Below, piece after piece: positions 31,536-39,783 of a stretch of 64,000 nucleotides of DNA (its first letter is position 1; the number at the start of each line of letters is the position of its first letter). A program made the translations under genes and the position numbers. Origin of the DNA: a virus; the IMG/VR virus record IMGVR_UViG_3300034073_005389, positions 297,491 to 361,490 of that record; one strand, given 5' to 3'. A model generated the notes under the pieces. It was not told the origin of the DNA. It saw only the letters and a list, made by a program, of their open reading frames with translations, and did no database searches.

Positions 31536-32006
31536 AGAGTTCTTGTTTTCAATTTCTTTCTTATGCTGATTTGTATAACTTCTAACGATGCTAGAGATAT
31601 CAACAACAGAGCAATCATTAGCCGTTACAAACAAACAGCCACCACCAAATTCTCCAGACCTCATTTTACTACACACACTTGCCCAAGTCATACTAAAATA
31701 ACCTTCTGCATCAAACTTAGACAAAAAGACCTTCATAATCTCAATGAGATGCTCAATATCACCACCAGAAAAACTATGCTCGTCTGCGTAGAATGTTACC
31801 TCATCTTTATGAAACTGATAATCAAAATTAGGAAAATTAGTACAATCACTAATATCTTCCAGATTAAAACCAAGCTGGACTAGCTTTTCCTGCTTAAGTT
31901 TAAGATCATTTTCATCGCTCAAGAAAAGAACTTCATACATCCAATCACTTTCCTCTGGAGTGTTAAGAGATACTGATTGAGCCCAAAGATTATAATTATT
32001 TGCCAT
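31527..32006 (-). CDS. Hypothetical protein, 159 aa
   Basis: MANNYNLWAQSVSLNTPEE; central FHKDEVTFYADEHSFSGGD, FEGGGCLFVTAN-like strand. Acidic alpha/beta protein found by memory in several phages as unknown. Ends in the direct repeat. Confidence 0.85.
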   Translation of the reverse strand: MANNYNLWAQSVSLNTPEESDWMYEVLFLSDENDLKLKQEKLVQLGFNLEDISDCTNFPNFDYQFHKDEVTFYADEHSFSGGDIEHLIEIMKVFLSKFDAEGYFSMTWASVCSKMRSGEFGGGCLFVTANDCSVVDISSIVRSYTNQHKKEIENKNSLK

Positions 32007-32007
32007 A

Positions 32008-32229
32008 TCAAAACACCTCTACGTTATCAGGATGAGCCAACAACATCCTAACATAGATTTTTTGCTTATCACCTCGATGCAAATAACCAGCCTCCTCCAA
32101 CTCTACTACATAATAAAGAGATGGATTTTCTACCCCAATATTATTGGTAATGGCTGTACCAATAATTCTTCCAATAGACTCGCTTTCATAATCCTTGTCA
32201 ACATACACTTTTGTTCCAATCGGAATCAT
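32008..32229 (-). CDS. Hypothetical SH3-like protein, 73 aa
   Basis: The ATG at 32229 (MIPIGTKVYVDKDYESES) is preferred. Short beta protein with GTKVYV, GRIIGTAI and YYVVELEE, like small SH3/KOW barrels. Not recognised. Confidence 0.8.
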   Translation of the reverse strand: MIPIGTKVYVDKDYESESIGRIIGTAITNNIGVENPSLYYVVELEEAGYLHRGDKQKIYVRMLLAHPDNVEVF

Positions 32230-32230
32230 A

Positions 32231-32599
32231 TCAATCTCCAATAGAGATAGAGGCAGTGACCCAAGAGAGAGTAACATTATTTTTCATATCACTCTCATCA
32301 AATTGCTTACTAGCAGTCTTACAAAAGAGACTATTCAATCCTCGCTCAAACATCTCAACAGCCGCCTTCATCTTACTAGATGAAGAATACAGTGGATGAC
32401 GACGATAGGTTACAAAATATCCAGTATCATCAGTCCAGCTATTTTGGCGCACAGTAGTTCCAAAATCTTCAATAATCAAGACATCATAATCCAAACCAGC
32501 CGACTTACCCGAATCAGCAGCCAACTTTCCAACCTTATTCAAAAGGCTCCGCACATAAGAGTTATTGATATCACGAATTTGAAAAGATTGCTTGATCAT
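32231..32599 (-). CDS. Hypothetical protein, 122 aa
   Basis: Not recognised. Starts MIKQSFQIRDINNSYVRSLL. Mixed helix/strand with YDVLIIEDFGTTVRQNSW. One base from the next gene. Confidence 0.85.
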   Translation of the reverse strand: MIKQSFQIRDINNSYVRSLLNKVGKLAADSGKSAGLDYDVLIIEDFGTTVRQNSWTDDTGYFVTYRRHPLYSSSSKMKAAVEMFERGLNSLFCKTASKQFDESDMKNNVTLSWVTASISIGD

Positions 32600-32609
32600 A
32601 TCTTACCTC

Positions 32610-32999
32610 TCAATAATCATCATAACGATGCGCCCGATCATATGCCATATCTTCATACCGATTATCATCATAGTGGGATGATGAACTGTCATAAATAATC
32701 TGATCTAGCTTAGCTCCAATCTCATTCAATTCAGAATCCGAAACTTTCTCCATCCAATTATTGCCGTCAATATCTTGAATAGATGTAATCTCTGAATCCA
32801 AATCCTCTGGATAACAATCTTCTGGAAGTCGATGAAGGCAGGCTGGAGTGTAACTACCATTACCCTCTACATAAAGAGTAAATCCTTCACAATCCAAAAA
32901 TTTAATATCAAGACCTTGCTTTTCAGCTTCTTCTTTGGTCAAAAGCTGCTTTGTCTTAGGATGCACATAACGATTGATTTCATATTGAAAATCGAACAT
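32610..32999 (-). CDS. Hypothetical acidic protein, 129 aa
   Basis: Asp/Glu/Tyr-rich. Ends SSHYDDNRYEDMAYDRAHR-like, a low-complexity tail resembling those of the 45425 and 54281 proteins. N-terminal HPKTKQLLTKEEAEKQG. Function unknown. Confidence 0.85.
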   Translation of the reverse strand: MFDFQYEINRYVHPKTKQLLTKEEAEKQGLDIKFLDCEGFTLYVEGNGSYTPACLHRLPEDCYPEDLDSEITSIQDIDGNNWMEKVSDSELNEIGAKLDQIIYDSSSSHYDDNRYEDMAYDRAHRYDDY

Positions 33000-33009
33000 A
33001 ATTAATCTC

Positions 33010-33171
33010 CTAACAATGATTAAAATGACAAGCTACTTGCTCCGCCTTCTCTCGACAATCAAAAAAACCAATCAAACATCCGTTAAATATAATATACCAC
33101 TTACCAATATCTTCTTCCTCCAAAGAAGAAAAACACTTCAAATCTTCTTCAGAAATTTGAAAGATTCTCAT
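33010..33171 (-). CDS. Small acidic/aromatic protein, 53 aa
   Basis: MRIFQISEEDLKCFSSLEEE, then WYIIFNGCLIGFFDCREKAE. AAGGAATG upstream of the ATG and a class A promoter 40 nt further. Function unknown. Confidence 0.7.
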   Translation of the reverse strand: MRIFQISEEDLKCFSSLEEEDIGKWYIIFNGCLIGFFDCREKAEQVACHFNHC

Positions 33172-33212
33172 AGTTATTCATTCCTTGGATTGTCAATCAA
33201 TCTTGCCCCTCA

Positions 33213-33240
33213 CTTATAGCTCGGCAAGTTGACCGATGGG
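33213..33240 (-). promoter_or_regulatory. Class A promoter for the 33010 operon
   Basis: Box CCCATCGGTCAAC, spacer TTGCCGAGC, -10 TATAAG then TGAGGGG. Exact consensus. Confidence 0.85.
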
Positions 33241-33321
33241 AACACCCAACATTAACAACTACTCTGAAATATTCTTATACCTAACACCCGACAACCTAAC
33301 CCTTTTGACCGACAACTTAAT

Positions 33322-33534
33322 TTACTCTGATGGAATATTTACAAAAATTGGCTTTTGTACCGTCAAAGGCTGATAAACCCACTGATCACCATATCGAACT
33401 AATCGAATAGGCTCCATGCCAAAAGAAAAAGAAATCTTATAAATAGAAGAATCTTTTTCAGCTGCAATCATAGCATCAGAAAGTTGCTGAAAATATCGAA
33501 TACCATTTATTTCAGAACGAGTTTGAACTTGCAT
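33322..33534 (-). CDS. Hypothetical protein, 70 aa
   Basis: Not recognised. Begins MQVQTRSEINGIRYFQQLSD, beta-rich second half (ISFSFGMEPIRLVRYGDQWV). Last gene of its operon. Confidence 0.8.
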   Translation of the reverse strand: MQVQTRSEINGIRYFQQLSDAMIAAEKDSSIYKISFSFGMEPIRLVRYGDQWVYQPLTVQKPIFVNIPSE

Positions 33535-33549
33535 TTTTAACCTAACAGT

Positions 33550-33861
33550 TTAACATTGAATCCAAGAAAGCCATTCACACTTCTTTTTAATCGAAATGTT
33601 GGCTCTAACATCATCTGCCACTTCCATCATAATAAGTGACAATACTCGATGCGCCTTTTCTGGATCAAGATCGCTAGGCAATTCAGTACAATATGAACTA
33701 TTGTCTACCTCTACCCACTCGTTATTTTCAAATTTAAATACGTCAAACCGCATCAACAACTTATCCTCAGGATCGTCTGGATTATAATCTCCATTATATC
33801 CTTCGTTGGTTTCGTCATGCAATTCAACCTTTACATCATTGTCAATCAATTTGTAATTCAT
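33550..33861 (-). CDS. Hypothetical acidic protein, 103 aa
   Basis: Acidic N-terminal half (NEGYNGDYNPDDPEDKLL), helical C-terminal half (KAHRVLSLIMMEVADDVR) ending in KKKCEWLSWIQC. Not recognised. Confidence 0.8.
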   Translation of the reverse strand: MNYKLIDNDVKVELHDETNEGYNGDYNPDDPEDKLLMRFDVFKFENNEWVEVDNSSYCTELPSDLDPEKAHRVLSLIMMEVADDVRANISIKKKCEWLSWIQC

Positions 33862-33871
33862 TATTCACCAC

Positions 33872-34282
33872 TCAAATCACTGAGTCTAAACTTCTTCCAT
33901 AAAAACTAGTCGGAGTCGGCACCATAGGCGGATTGATATTGTAAATAAATACAATATCCGGCTCCGTAATCAACTTCAACTTTTCCACTGGGAAAGTTTC
34001 TATCTCAGTACCATAAGACTTCTCAAAAAATGATTTCTCATTCAATTGAATCCTAGCTGGATAAAATGATCCTTGGTAAGTAACAAATACTCCACCAAAC
34101 AAATCATACAAATAATCACCAGATTGCAAAGTAATCTTCTTATACTGATTACCTAATACATTCGCCCGACCTATATAATGCTCAGTCTTATAACATCCAA
34201 CCAAAATAAAAATATCAAAACTTTCCACTACCTCAAAATAAGAGTTAGTAGAAACTTCTGATAGATTATTGCGATACTTCAT
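33872..34282 (-). CDS. Hypothetical protein, 136 aa
   Basis: The ATG at 34282 (MKYRNNLSEVSTNSYFE) is preferred. Beta-rich with FIYNINPPMVPTPTSFYG near the end. Not recognised. Confidence 0.8.
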   Translation of the reverse strand: MKYRNNLSEVSTNSYFEVVESFDIFILVGCYKTEHYIGRANVLGNQYKKITLQSGDYLYDLFGGVFVTYQGSFYPARIQLNEKSFFEKSYGTEIETFPVEKLKLITEPDIVFIYNINPPMVPTPTSFYGRSLDSVI

Positions 34283-34289
34283 TTTTTTT

Positions 34290-34493
34290 CTATGCCTTAT
34301 CATTTACAGCAAACACAATTTGCTTTAATACCACCCCACAAGGATCTTTAAAAGAAAGAGTTGGTGGTGTCGGAATAATATTTGGCGTTTGATAATGCCC
34401 TAAACTCTGAGTAAGATGCACAATCAATTGACATGCTTCTTCCCTGGAAAGAACTATTCCTTGAATATTATTTGAGATTTTTTCTGTTGCCAT
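34290..34493 (-). CDS. Hypothetical protein, 67 aa
   Basis: Helix (LSREEACQLIVHLTQSLGHY), then a Pro/Thr loop (TPNIIPTPPTLSF). Not recognised. Three bases from the gene upstream. Confidence 0.75.
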   Translation of the reverse strand: MATEKISNNIQGIVLSREEACQLIVHLTQSLGHYQTPNIIPTPPTLSFKDPCGVVLKQIVFAVNDKA

Positions 34494-34496
34494 TAC

Positions 34497-34694
34497 CTAA
34501 TAATCCTTATTAGACTCTGCCTTATCTAGATTGCTAATAATCTGATTGATATCATTAACAATCTTCTCAGCAGAAGAAGTGCTTACATTCTTTCCATTAC
34601 TAAGAAATGACTGTATCAGAAAAGTCATTGCCTTTAGCTTAGTAACATCTTCTACCGCAATTAAATAGAATCCATCAGGAATATTAGCTTCCAT
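34497..34694 (-). CDS. Hypothetical protein, 65 aa
   Basis: The ATG at 34694 (MEANIPDGFYLIAVEDVTK) is two bases past the stop of the 34696 gene. The longer hydrophobic start would overlap that gene by 80 nt and is rejected. Helical. Not recognised. Confidence 0.7.
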   Translation of the reverse strand: MEANIPDGFYLIAVEDVTKLKAMTFLIQSFLSNGKNVSTSSAEKIVNDINQIISNLDKAESNKDY

Positions 34695-34695
34695 T

Positions 34696-35085
34696 TCAAT
34701 AAAATCCAGCTTCTTTGGCAGCCCCACAGCCATCAAACAAAATAATATCATCACAATAATCAATATTATCTCCATAAGTTTCTCCAGCTGCCAATAAAAT
34801 TACACTATTCCTCAGTTGAATCTTATTCATAAACCTATGACTGTTTTCCCAGCCAGCCTGGCAAGAAAATAAAGCATCCATAAATGCCTTCTTGGCATTC
34901 TCAATCTCAAGAGGAATATCTTCCAAATCCTCCTCGGTATATTCATCTCCCAACTGTAGAATATCCGAATATGTATTTACTGCTACCAAATCATCCATGT
35001 TTTGGATGTACATTTCTGCTTTCTTCCAATCAGGATTAATGTTCTTTTTGATTTCCAAAACAGCAGAAATTAGTTCAGCACCCAT
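34696..35085 (-). CDS. Hypothetical acidic protein, 129 aa
   Basis: Helix-rich: LISAVLEIKKNINPDWKKAE, TEEDLEDIPLEIENAKKAF. The C-terminal DYCDDIILFDGCGAAKEAG could bind metal. Not recognised. Confidence 0.85.
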   Translation of the reverse strand: MGAELISAVLEIKKNINPDWKKAEMYIQNMDDLVAVNTYSDILQLGDEYTEEDLEDIPLEIENAKKAFMDALFSCQAGWENSHRFMNKIQLRNSVILLAAGETYGDNIDYCDDIILFDGCGAAKEAGFY

Positions 35086-35119
35086 TGTTTACTCCAGAAG
35101 TAATTTGGTCATTCATAAA

Positions 35120-35554
35120 TCACCAACTAGATTGGTAATAAATACTTCCACCCTCTGTAACCAATTCCAATGCCTTCTTGCAAATCTTTACAGTATTTGC
35201 CAAATCATCCAAGTAATAATCATCATACTCTGTGCTACCAAAGAAAAATCCACTAGCAGTAGGCAAAATATCCCTACCACTCTTAGGATCATTCAAGACA
35301 GTCTCACAATCAGTAATCAATTCCTTCAACATATCAGGAGATACATAATAATTCCCGCAATCATCCTGCCCATCCTGAACATGCTGCACAAACCAATTGT
35401 GAATTGCATTTGCCTTGCGCCAATATCCAATTTCCTCTACTACATGAGAAATCTTACTGCAATCAATATCAGCAGGTTGACCATTCTTAGTAATGGTGAC
35501 AGTATATCCAGGATCAATATAAGTCTTACGAGTCAAAAACATATCAAGTCCCAT
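35120..35554 (-). CDS. Conserved phage protein 'GYWRKANAIHNWFV', 144 aa
   Basis: MGLDMFLTRKTYI, then EEIGYWRKANAIHNWFVQHV, QDGQDDCGNYYVSPDML and GFFFGSTEYDDYYLDDL are hallmarks of a family found in very many phages and mobile elements. Function unknown despite wide distribution. Confidence 0.9.
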   Translation of the reverse strand: MGLDMFLTRKTYIDPGYTVTITKNGQPADIDCSKISHVVEEIGYWRKANAIHNWFVQHVQDGQDDCGNYYVSPDMLKELITDCETVLNDPKSGRDILPTASGFFFGSTEYDDYYLDDLANTVKICKKALELVTEGGSIYYQSSW

Positions 35555-35795
35555 AATGCTTCTCCTTCAAAATTTCTTCTACCAACTTTTCAGGCTCATT
35601 TTGCCTATAACTACTACGCCAAGGCAAAATGCCTTTTTCAATTGGTAACAAATCTGTTACATTATTAATTTGTTCCACTGAATCTAAATCAGTAATCTCT
35701 TGGTGCTGATGCAATTTGGCAATATCAATTGCCTGATTTGCATCCTCAGCTTCTACTAAAAGCTGTGTAAGAAAAGAAACTCTGTATAACTTCAT
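35544..35795 (-). CDS. Hypothetical protein, 83 aa
   Basis: MKLYRVSFLTQLLVEAEDAN, then QAIDIAK: a beta-strand plus helix fold common to small phage genes. Ends basic/acidic. Overlaps the 35120 gene by 11 nt. Confidence 0.8.
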   Translation of the reverse strand: MKLYRVSFLTQLLVEAEDANQAIDIAKLHQHQEITDLDSVEQINNVTDLLPIEKGILPWRSSYRQNEPEKLVEEILKEKHYGT

Positions 35796-35823
35796 AATTA
35801 CTCCACAAATATTTTATATAAAG

Positions 35824-35899
35824 CGCGCCTGGCAGGACTCGAACCTGCATGAATCCAATTAGCTTTCTCCTGCTTAGAAGGCAGGCGGCATACAGACGC
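35824..35899 (-). tRNA. tRNA-Arg (UCU)-like element lacking a D arm
   Basis: Acceptor GCGTCTG/CAGGCGC, perfect anticodon arm CCTGC-CTTCTAA-GCAGG and perfect T arm GCAGG-TTCGAGT-CCTGC. Only seven bases (TATGCCG) lie where the D arm should be, and the variable region is 20 nt. May be a functional D-armless tRNA, a decoy or a relic. Confidence 0.65.
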
Positions 35900-35916
35900 C
35901 TATCAAGCAAAAATAA

Positions 35917-36114
35917 TTACCGCAAACTACTTTTGCCAGTCAATTGCATAATTGCCATATCAGCTTGGTCAATGGTCTTATACTCTCCAAGACAAACCGG
36001 AAATGGCGAAACATCCTCATAAAAATCATTTTCATCATCACATGCCTCAATCTGAATCCAAACCTTAAACTTTAAACTACCATTTTTATTAAGCTTCAAC
36101 GGCTCATCTTTCAT
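35917..36114 (-). CDS. Hypothetical protein, 65 aa
   Basis: KFKVWIQIEACDDENDFYED, then YKTIDQADMAIMQLTG: beta plus helix. The start overlaps the stop of the 36114 gene. Not recognised. Confidence 0.8.
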   Translation of the reverse strand: MKDEPLKLNKNGSLKFKVWIQIEACDDENDFYEDVSPFPVCLGEYKTIDQADMAIMQLTGKSSLR

Positions 36115-36626
36115 CAGCTTACCTCCAATTTTCCATTGTAATCTTCCAAAGCCTCATTCCCAGCTTCTTCGGCATCCTTCTTAAAATAAAATCCATAACA
36201 ACTATCTACCACCTGATCATCATCAATCACTTGATAACCATATACCTCGCCAGATAGATAGTGAGAAAATACCTCTACCTCAACCTTAAGAAAATCAATT
36301 ACCCTTTGCTTCAAAGCAGCAGTAATTCTCTTTACATCAAAATGCTCTCGAACTTGCTGCTTGCTAATATAAATAATTCCACACTTACCACTATCCCAAG
36401 GACAACTAAACCCAACCGTATTTAGCACTACCCCACTGTGAATATAAGCATATACCGGGACTACAATATTGTCACCGTCTTTCTCAATCTTGTCAATCTC
36501 CTCCCAACTAACTTGCTTATCTCCCAGATTATACCTAGAAGAAGTATATAGCATAGTTCCAAGATTGCAATACGCAACCCGAGGAGACATAGGATCGTTA
36601 TCCATTACAATCTCAAGATGTGCCAT
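36114..36626 (-). CDS. Conserved phage protein 'DNDPMSPR', 170 aa
   Basis: VMDNDPMSPRVAYCNLGTML and RYNLGDKQVSW match a family widely distributed in phages and plasmids. FYFKKDAEEAGNEAL at the end. Cys pair near the middle (SCPWDSGKCG). The ATG at 36626 with AGGAAT is preferred. Function unknown. Confidence 0.85.
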   Translation of the reverse strand: MAHLEIVMDNDPMSPRVAYCNLGTMLYTSSRYNLGDKQVSWEEIDKIEKDGDNIVVPVYAYIHSGVVLNTVGFSCPWDSGKCGIIYISKQQVREHFDVKRITAALKQRVIDFLKVEVEVFSHYLSGEVYGYQVIDDDQVVDSCYGFYFKKDAEEAGNEALEDYNGKLEVS

Positions 36627-36641
36627 TTTATTCCTCACAGA

Positions 36642-36812
36642 TTAGAATTGCTTATTAGCCACAACTTCTGGATTATCCAACTCTACCACAAAACAATTCT
36701 TCAAATTAAATAAATTAGCATACTCTGCCGCCAAATCCGCATTGGTAAATGGTCCGTAAAACTTATACCCAGTCACCAAATTGCCAATTACCAAAATAGC
36801 CATTTTGCTCAT
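36642..36812 (-). CDS. Small hypothetical protein, 56 aa
   Basis: MSKMAILVIGNLVTGYKFYG, then NADLAAEYANLF: Rossmann-like start in miniature. GGGGAT before the ATG and a class A promoter 30 nt upstream. Function unknown. Confidence 0.65.
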   Translation of the reverse strand: MSKMAILVIGNLVTGYKFYGPFTNADLAAEYANLFNLKNCFVVELDNPEVVANKQF

Positions 36813-36840
36813 TTTTTTATCCCCTCAACCAACACCCTCA

Positions 36841-36868
36841 CTACTAACTATCTCAGTTAACCGATGGG
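36841..36868 (-). promoter_or_regulatory. Class A promoter for the 36642 operon
   Basis: Box CCCATCGGTTAAC, 9-nt spacer, -10 TAGTAG then TGAGGG. Confidence 0.75.
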
Positions 36869-36880
36869 AACCCCCTCCCA

Positions 36881-37315
36881 TCACTCCAAAAGATATTGCT
36901 CAATCAAGCTCAACATCTTCTTAGAAAGAAAGTTATTATATACCTCTTGAGCAAAATCTTCCGCAAATTGTTCTTCATCCCATGGTCGATTATATGACCG
37001 ACCAGGATAACTATCCCTCAATAAAGAAAACATTTTGTCATTATTCACATAAGCACTTTCTGCCATCACATGACCATATTCATGCAATACAGAAAGTATA
37101 AACTCTGGCTTATTCTCCAATAACATTGGAGCAAGCCAAAAAATAGGTCCCCTGCCACCATTCTTATATTGAGAATAACTACGATACATAGCAACAAAAT
37201 TATTATTTGGTTGCTTGATTTTGATCATAAACTTATCCTCAATACCAACGGAGGCAAGCTTATTCAAAGCCAATTGCTTATAATCAAGTAATTTATTGAT
37301 AATAGTTGAGTTCAT
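36881..37315 (-). CDS. Zinc metallopeptidase-like protein, 144 aa
   Basis: FILSVLHEYGHVMAES carries HExxH with zinc ligands His78 and His82 and catalytic Glu79. A third acidic ligand is likely in DEEQFAEDFAQE about 35 residues later, as in gluzincin or minigluzincin phage proteins. No signal peptide, so it would cut an intracellular target. Overlaps the upstream gene by 23 nt. Confidence 0.8.
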   Translation of the reverse strand: MNSTIINKLLDYKQLALNKLASVGIEDKFMIKIKQPNNNFVAMYRSYSQYKNGGRGPIFWLAPMLLENKPEFILSVLHEYGHVMAESAYVNNDKMFSLLRDSYPGRSYNRPWDEEQFAEDFAQEVYNNFLSKKMLSLIEQYLLE

Positions 37316-37529
37316 AAAAATAAACCCGACGCAAATATCCTAGATTCTCAGCAAGATCGCAAGCATCAAGAAAACGAAAATAATTTTTATTGTTTTCTGA
37401 AGGAGGATCATAAATGTGAAAATGATAACGCAATTTGGGCTTCTTCCCGCCCCAACCCCGTAAATCTCCATCCGAAGTTAAAAACCAAACAATATTATCA
37501 ATCTCTCCAAGATAATCTATTTGTTTCAT
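37293..37529 (-). CDS. Hypothetical protein, 78 aa
   Basis: Aromatic, beta-rich: IVWFLTSDGDLRGWGGKKPK, YHFHIYDPPSENN. Not recognised. Translationally linked to the metallopeptidase. Confidence 0.8.
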   Translation of the reverse strand: MKQIDYLGEIDNIVWFLTSDGDLRGWGGKKPKLRYHFHIYDPPSENNKNYFRFLDACDLAENLGYLRRVYFYELNYYQ

Positions 37530-37605
37530 TATTAACCTCGCTAGTTAAACCTAAGATTATTATCTTAATAATCTATTTATTAAAAATAAGATTTTAGTAG
37601 TATAA

Positions 37606-37833
37606 TCAACCTTCAACTTGATTCATTCGCAAACCATGATCCATATCCAATACAGATTCCACAATCTCACTAATCTCAAATCCTTGATCCAACAAAATCT
37701 TTACCTGCTCAAGAATCTCATTGGAACTAATCTCTCGTTCAAATGGTCCCCTATCACAAGATACAAGAATCTCGTCAACCTGCTTCTCTACATGATTAAC
37801 AATCTTTTGCAACATCTGATCTTGCGTAATCAT
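37606..37833 (-). CDS. Hypothetical helical protein, 75 aa
   Basis: All helix: QMLQKIVNHVEKQVDEILV, SSNEILEQVKILLDQGFEIS. Not recognised. May oligomerise. Confidence 0.8.
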   Translation of the reverse strand: MITQDQMLQKIVNHVEKQVDEILVSCDRGPFEREISSNEILEQVKILLDQGFEISEIVESVLDMDHGLRMNQVEG

Positions 37834-37860
37834 TTTACCTATCTCCCAATACTAAATAGA

Positions 37861-38046
37861 TTATTCCTTGCCTAGATATTGAAACCTATGCTGCTCTCCA
37901 TCTACTTCTAAAACTAGAGCTTTATCATCCCAATAACATTTAGCGGTCTTTAACGAATCGCTGCCTCGTAAAGCGTAATACCTATCCTGGGATATCCCTA
38001 GGTTAAGCCAATAAGCAGCAGTACTAATAGCTTTGCTAGGTCTCAT
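37861..38046 (-). CDS. Hypothetical protein, 61 aa
   Basis: MRPSKAISTAAYWLNLGISQ, then CYWDDKALVLEVDG. GGAG before the ATG. Not recognised. Lies between two small genes and tRNA-Leu. Confidence 0.75.
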   Translation of the reverse strand: MRPSKAISTAAYWLNLGISQDRYYALRGSDSLKTAKCYWDDKALVLEVDGEQHRFQYLGKE

Positions 38047-38066
38047 TATTTCTCCTATTATATTAG

Positions 38067-38149
38067 TGCTCAGAGGGGGACTTGAACCCCCACGACCATA
38101 AGGTCCGCAGATTTTAAGTCTGCTGCGTATGCCATTCCGCCATCCGAGC
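38067..38149 (-). tRNA. tRNA-Leu (UAA), copy 3
   Basis: Acceptor GCTCGGA/TCTGAGC, anticodon stem GCAGA/TCTGC with loop CTTAAAA, long variable arm GGACCTTATGGTCG, T loop TTCAAGT, discriminator A. Confidence 0.9.
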
Positions 38150-38160
38150 TAAACTAAAAA

Positions 38161-38322
38161 CTAAATCCAAACCCATGTCTGATATTGATGAAAATCTCGC
38201 ACCATCTCCAAATATTCCACTTGGTCAATGGTCAATTGCGGCTCCTGCTTTTGCAAAATCTCAATGTTGTGCTTATATTCCTTCTCAGAAATAGGACTCA
38301 GAATAATATTCTCCTCAATCAT
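38161..38322 (-). CDS. Hypothetical protein, 53 aa
   Basis: The ATG at 38322 (MIEENIILSPISEKEYK) has GGGGAGG nine bases upstream. The longer frame lies over the 38315 gene and is rejected. Acidic start, C-terminal Trp. Not recognised. Confidence 0.7.
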   Translation of the reverse strand: MIEENIILSPISEKEYKHNIEILQKQEPQLTIDQVEYLEMVRDFHQYQTWVWI

Positions 38323-38491
38323 TGCAATCATCCTCCCCATCTTCCTCATCCACAATAAACTCATTGCACTCTGCCATATCCTGAACATCAGATTCACTCA
38401 TATAGTTCAAACATGCCAGAATCAAGGTATCCTTATCCAGAATACCCTCCTCCACCATTTGCAACAACTGATTGGTAAACTTACGAGTCAT
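38315..38491 (-). CDS. Small acidic protein, 58 aa
   Basis: MTRKFTNQLLQMVEEGILDK, then an acidic tail (DEEDGEDDCND). Good GGGAG before ATG at 38491, 8-nt overlap with the next gene. Unknown; acidic tail as in 3541-3753. Confidence 0.75.
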   Translation of the reverse strand: MTRKFTNQLLQMVEEGILDKDTLILACLNYMSESDVQDMAECNEFIVDEEDGEDDCND

Positions 38492-38526
38492 AACTATCTC
38501 CCTTTACTAAAATATTTATATTCTGA

Positions 38527-38979
38527 TCAGAATGGAATATGATTATCCTCAATCCTATCATCCATTGATGCAATAGATACCGGCATACTAACTTTCACAA
38601 AAGTCTTATGCTCCACCGGCATCTCATTCCAAGCAATCAACAATTGCTGATCCTGTTGGCTCATCTCAACCAATCTCTTAGCGAAATCCTCAATATAATT
38701 GTTCAAATGATATTGATAATACTCACTATCAGTCATCATGCTTTCCGCCGCACCAAAACTCCATCCCTCTCCATCAGGATTACTATTATAATCACTAATC
38801 ACCTGATTCAAATGCCGCGCAGCCAAAGCATAAACAACTTGCTCTAGCTTATCCAAATAAGCAGTATTCTCGTCTACTTCTCCAGTCCCACGACAATGAT
38901 AACAATCTTCCTGAAAATATCGACCATCTTCGTAATCTTCATGGTAGCCAATGCCATAACAGCTAGAACAAATAGCCAT
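38527..38979 (-). CDS. DnaJ-type zinc-cluster protein, 150 aa
   Basis: The ATG at 38979 (MAICSSCYGIGYHEDYE). CSSCYGIG and CYHCRGTG form the CxxCxGxG pair of the DnaJ cysteine-rich domain, binding one zinc. The rest is helical and unrelated to J-domains. Probably a protein-interaction module. First gene after promoter 39035-39062. Confidence 0.85.
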   Translation of the reverse strand: MAICSSCYGIGYHEDYEDGRYFQEDCYHCRGTGEVDENTAYLDKLEQVVYALAARHLNQVISDYNSNPDGEGWSFGAAESMMTDSEYYQYHLNNYIEDFAKRLVEMSQQDQQLLIAWNEMPVEHKTFVKVSMPVSIASMDDRIEDNHIPF

Positions 38980-39034
38980 AATACTCCTCAAAAGATTAGG
39001 AATCCAATCTATCAGGGGCTAAACAAACCCCTCA

Positions 39035-39062
39035 CCTATAACCCTACAGGTTAACCGATGGG
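39035..39062 (-). promoter_or_regulatory. Class A promoter for the 38527 operon
   Basis: Box CCCATCGGTTAAC, 9-nt spacer, -10 TATAGG then TGAGGGG. Confidence 0.85.
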
Positions 39063-39074
39063 TAACTCCTCACC

Positions 39075-39782
39075 TTACCCCAATAACCTTACCTTGCTAC
39101 CAGATGCCATACTCTGCCCCAAATGAATGGACTTTCCCCTATCCATCCCAGCATTATATGCCCCAAGATCAAATCTGCTCGAACTAGTTACCTTACTAGT
39201 ACGCAAAGTATGCATCTTGTTCATAAATGCAATTGCCTCATTCTCACGAGAGTTAATCTTAATAATAGAACTCTCACTGGCATTTGCCTTAGCTTCTTCT
39301 CTAGACTTATTCAACTGTTGCCTAATGCCAGCCACAAATCCCTGACAATAAGAAGCTGCAAAAATATTTCCTTTTCCACGAGCCTCTTTCTCAGAAAGAC
39401 GCTGACATTCCATCACCAACCAATTAAACATATAATTGGTAATATGAATATCACTGGTCCTACCAATTAGCTTATACCGGCTTACCTTGCGACCATTAGG
39501 ATAATATGCAGAATTAAATACCGCACATCCATAATGCTTGGCAAGCACTACCACCAAAGAACTCTTCCAAGGTACAATCCGACCAGTCTCATAAATAAAT
39601 CCATCATCCTCAACCAATGGATCAAGATCCTTCTCCTCAGTAGAATAATCCGCCTCAGACAAACGATATTGGTCAATTAGCTTATTGGCAGCAGCAGCCG
39701 CCGCCGCTGCCTCATTCGCATTACTGCTATTAGACAAACTCAATAGCTTCTGGACTTTGCTGATAACTGTAGATAGTTCCAT
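39075..39782 (-). CDS. DUF2786 domain protein, 235 aa
   Basis: KVQKLLSLSNSSNANEAAAA followed by ANKLIDQYRLSEADY is the DUF2786 repeat unit. The middle (RRKVSRYKLIGRTSDIHIT-like) and the SYCQGFVAGI region match the extended phage form. Ends SMASGSKVRLLG. Possible DNA-interaction role, unproven. Confidence 0.85.
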   Translation of the reverse strand: MELSTVISKVQKLLSLSNSSNANEAAAAAAAANKLIDQYRLSEADYSTEEKDLDPLVEDDGFIYETGRIVPWKSSLVVVLAKHYGCAVFNSAYYPNGRKVSRYKLIGRTSDIHITNYMFNWLVMECQRLSEKEARGKGNIFAASYCQGFVAGIRQQLNKSREEAKANASESSIIKINSRENEAIAFMNKMHTLRTSKVTSSSRFDLGAYNAGMDRGKSIHLGQSMASGSKVRLLG

Positions 39783-39783
39783 C

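Noticed and set aside
34497-34775. Hydrophobic N-terminal extension of the 34497 gene
   Set aside because: It overlaps the 34696 gene by 80 nt; the Met at 34694 fits stop-start coupling.
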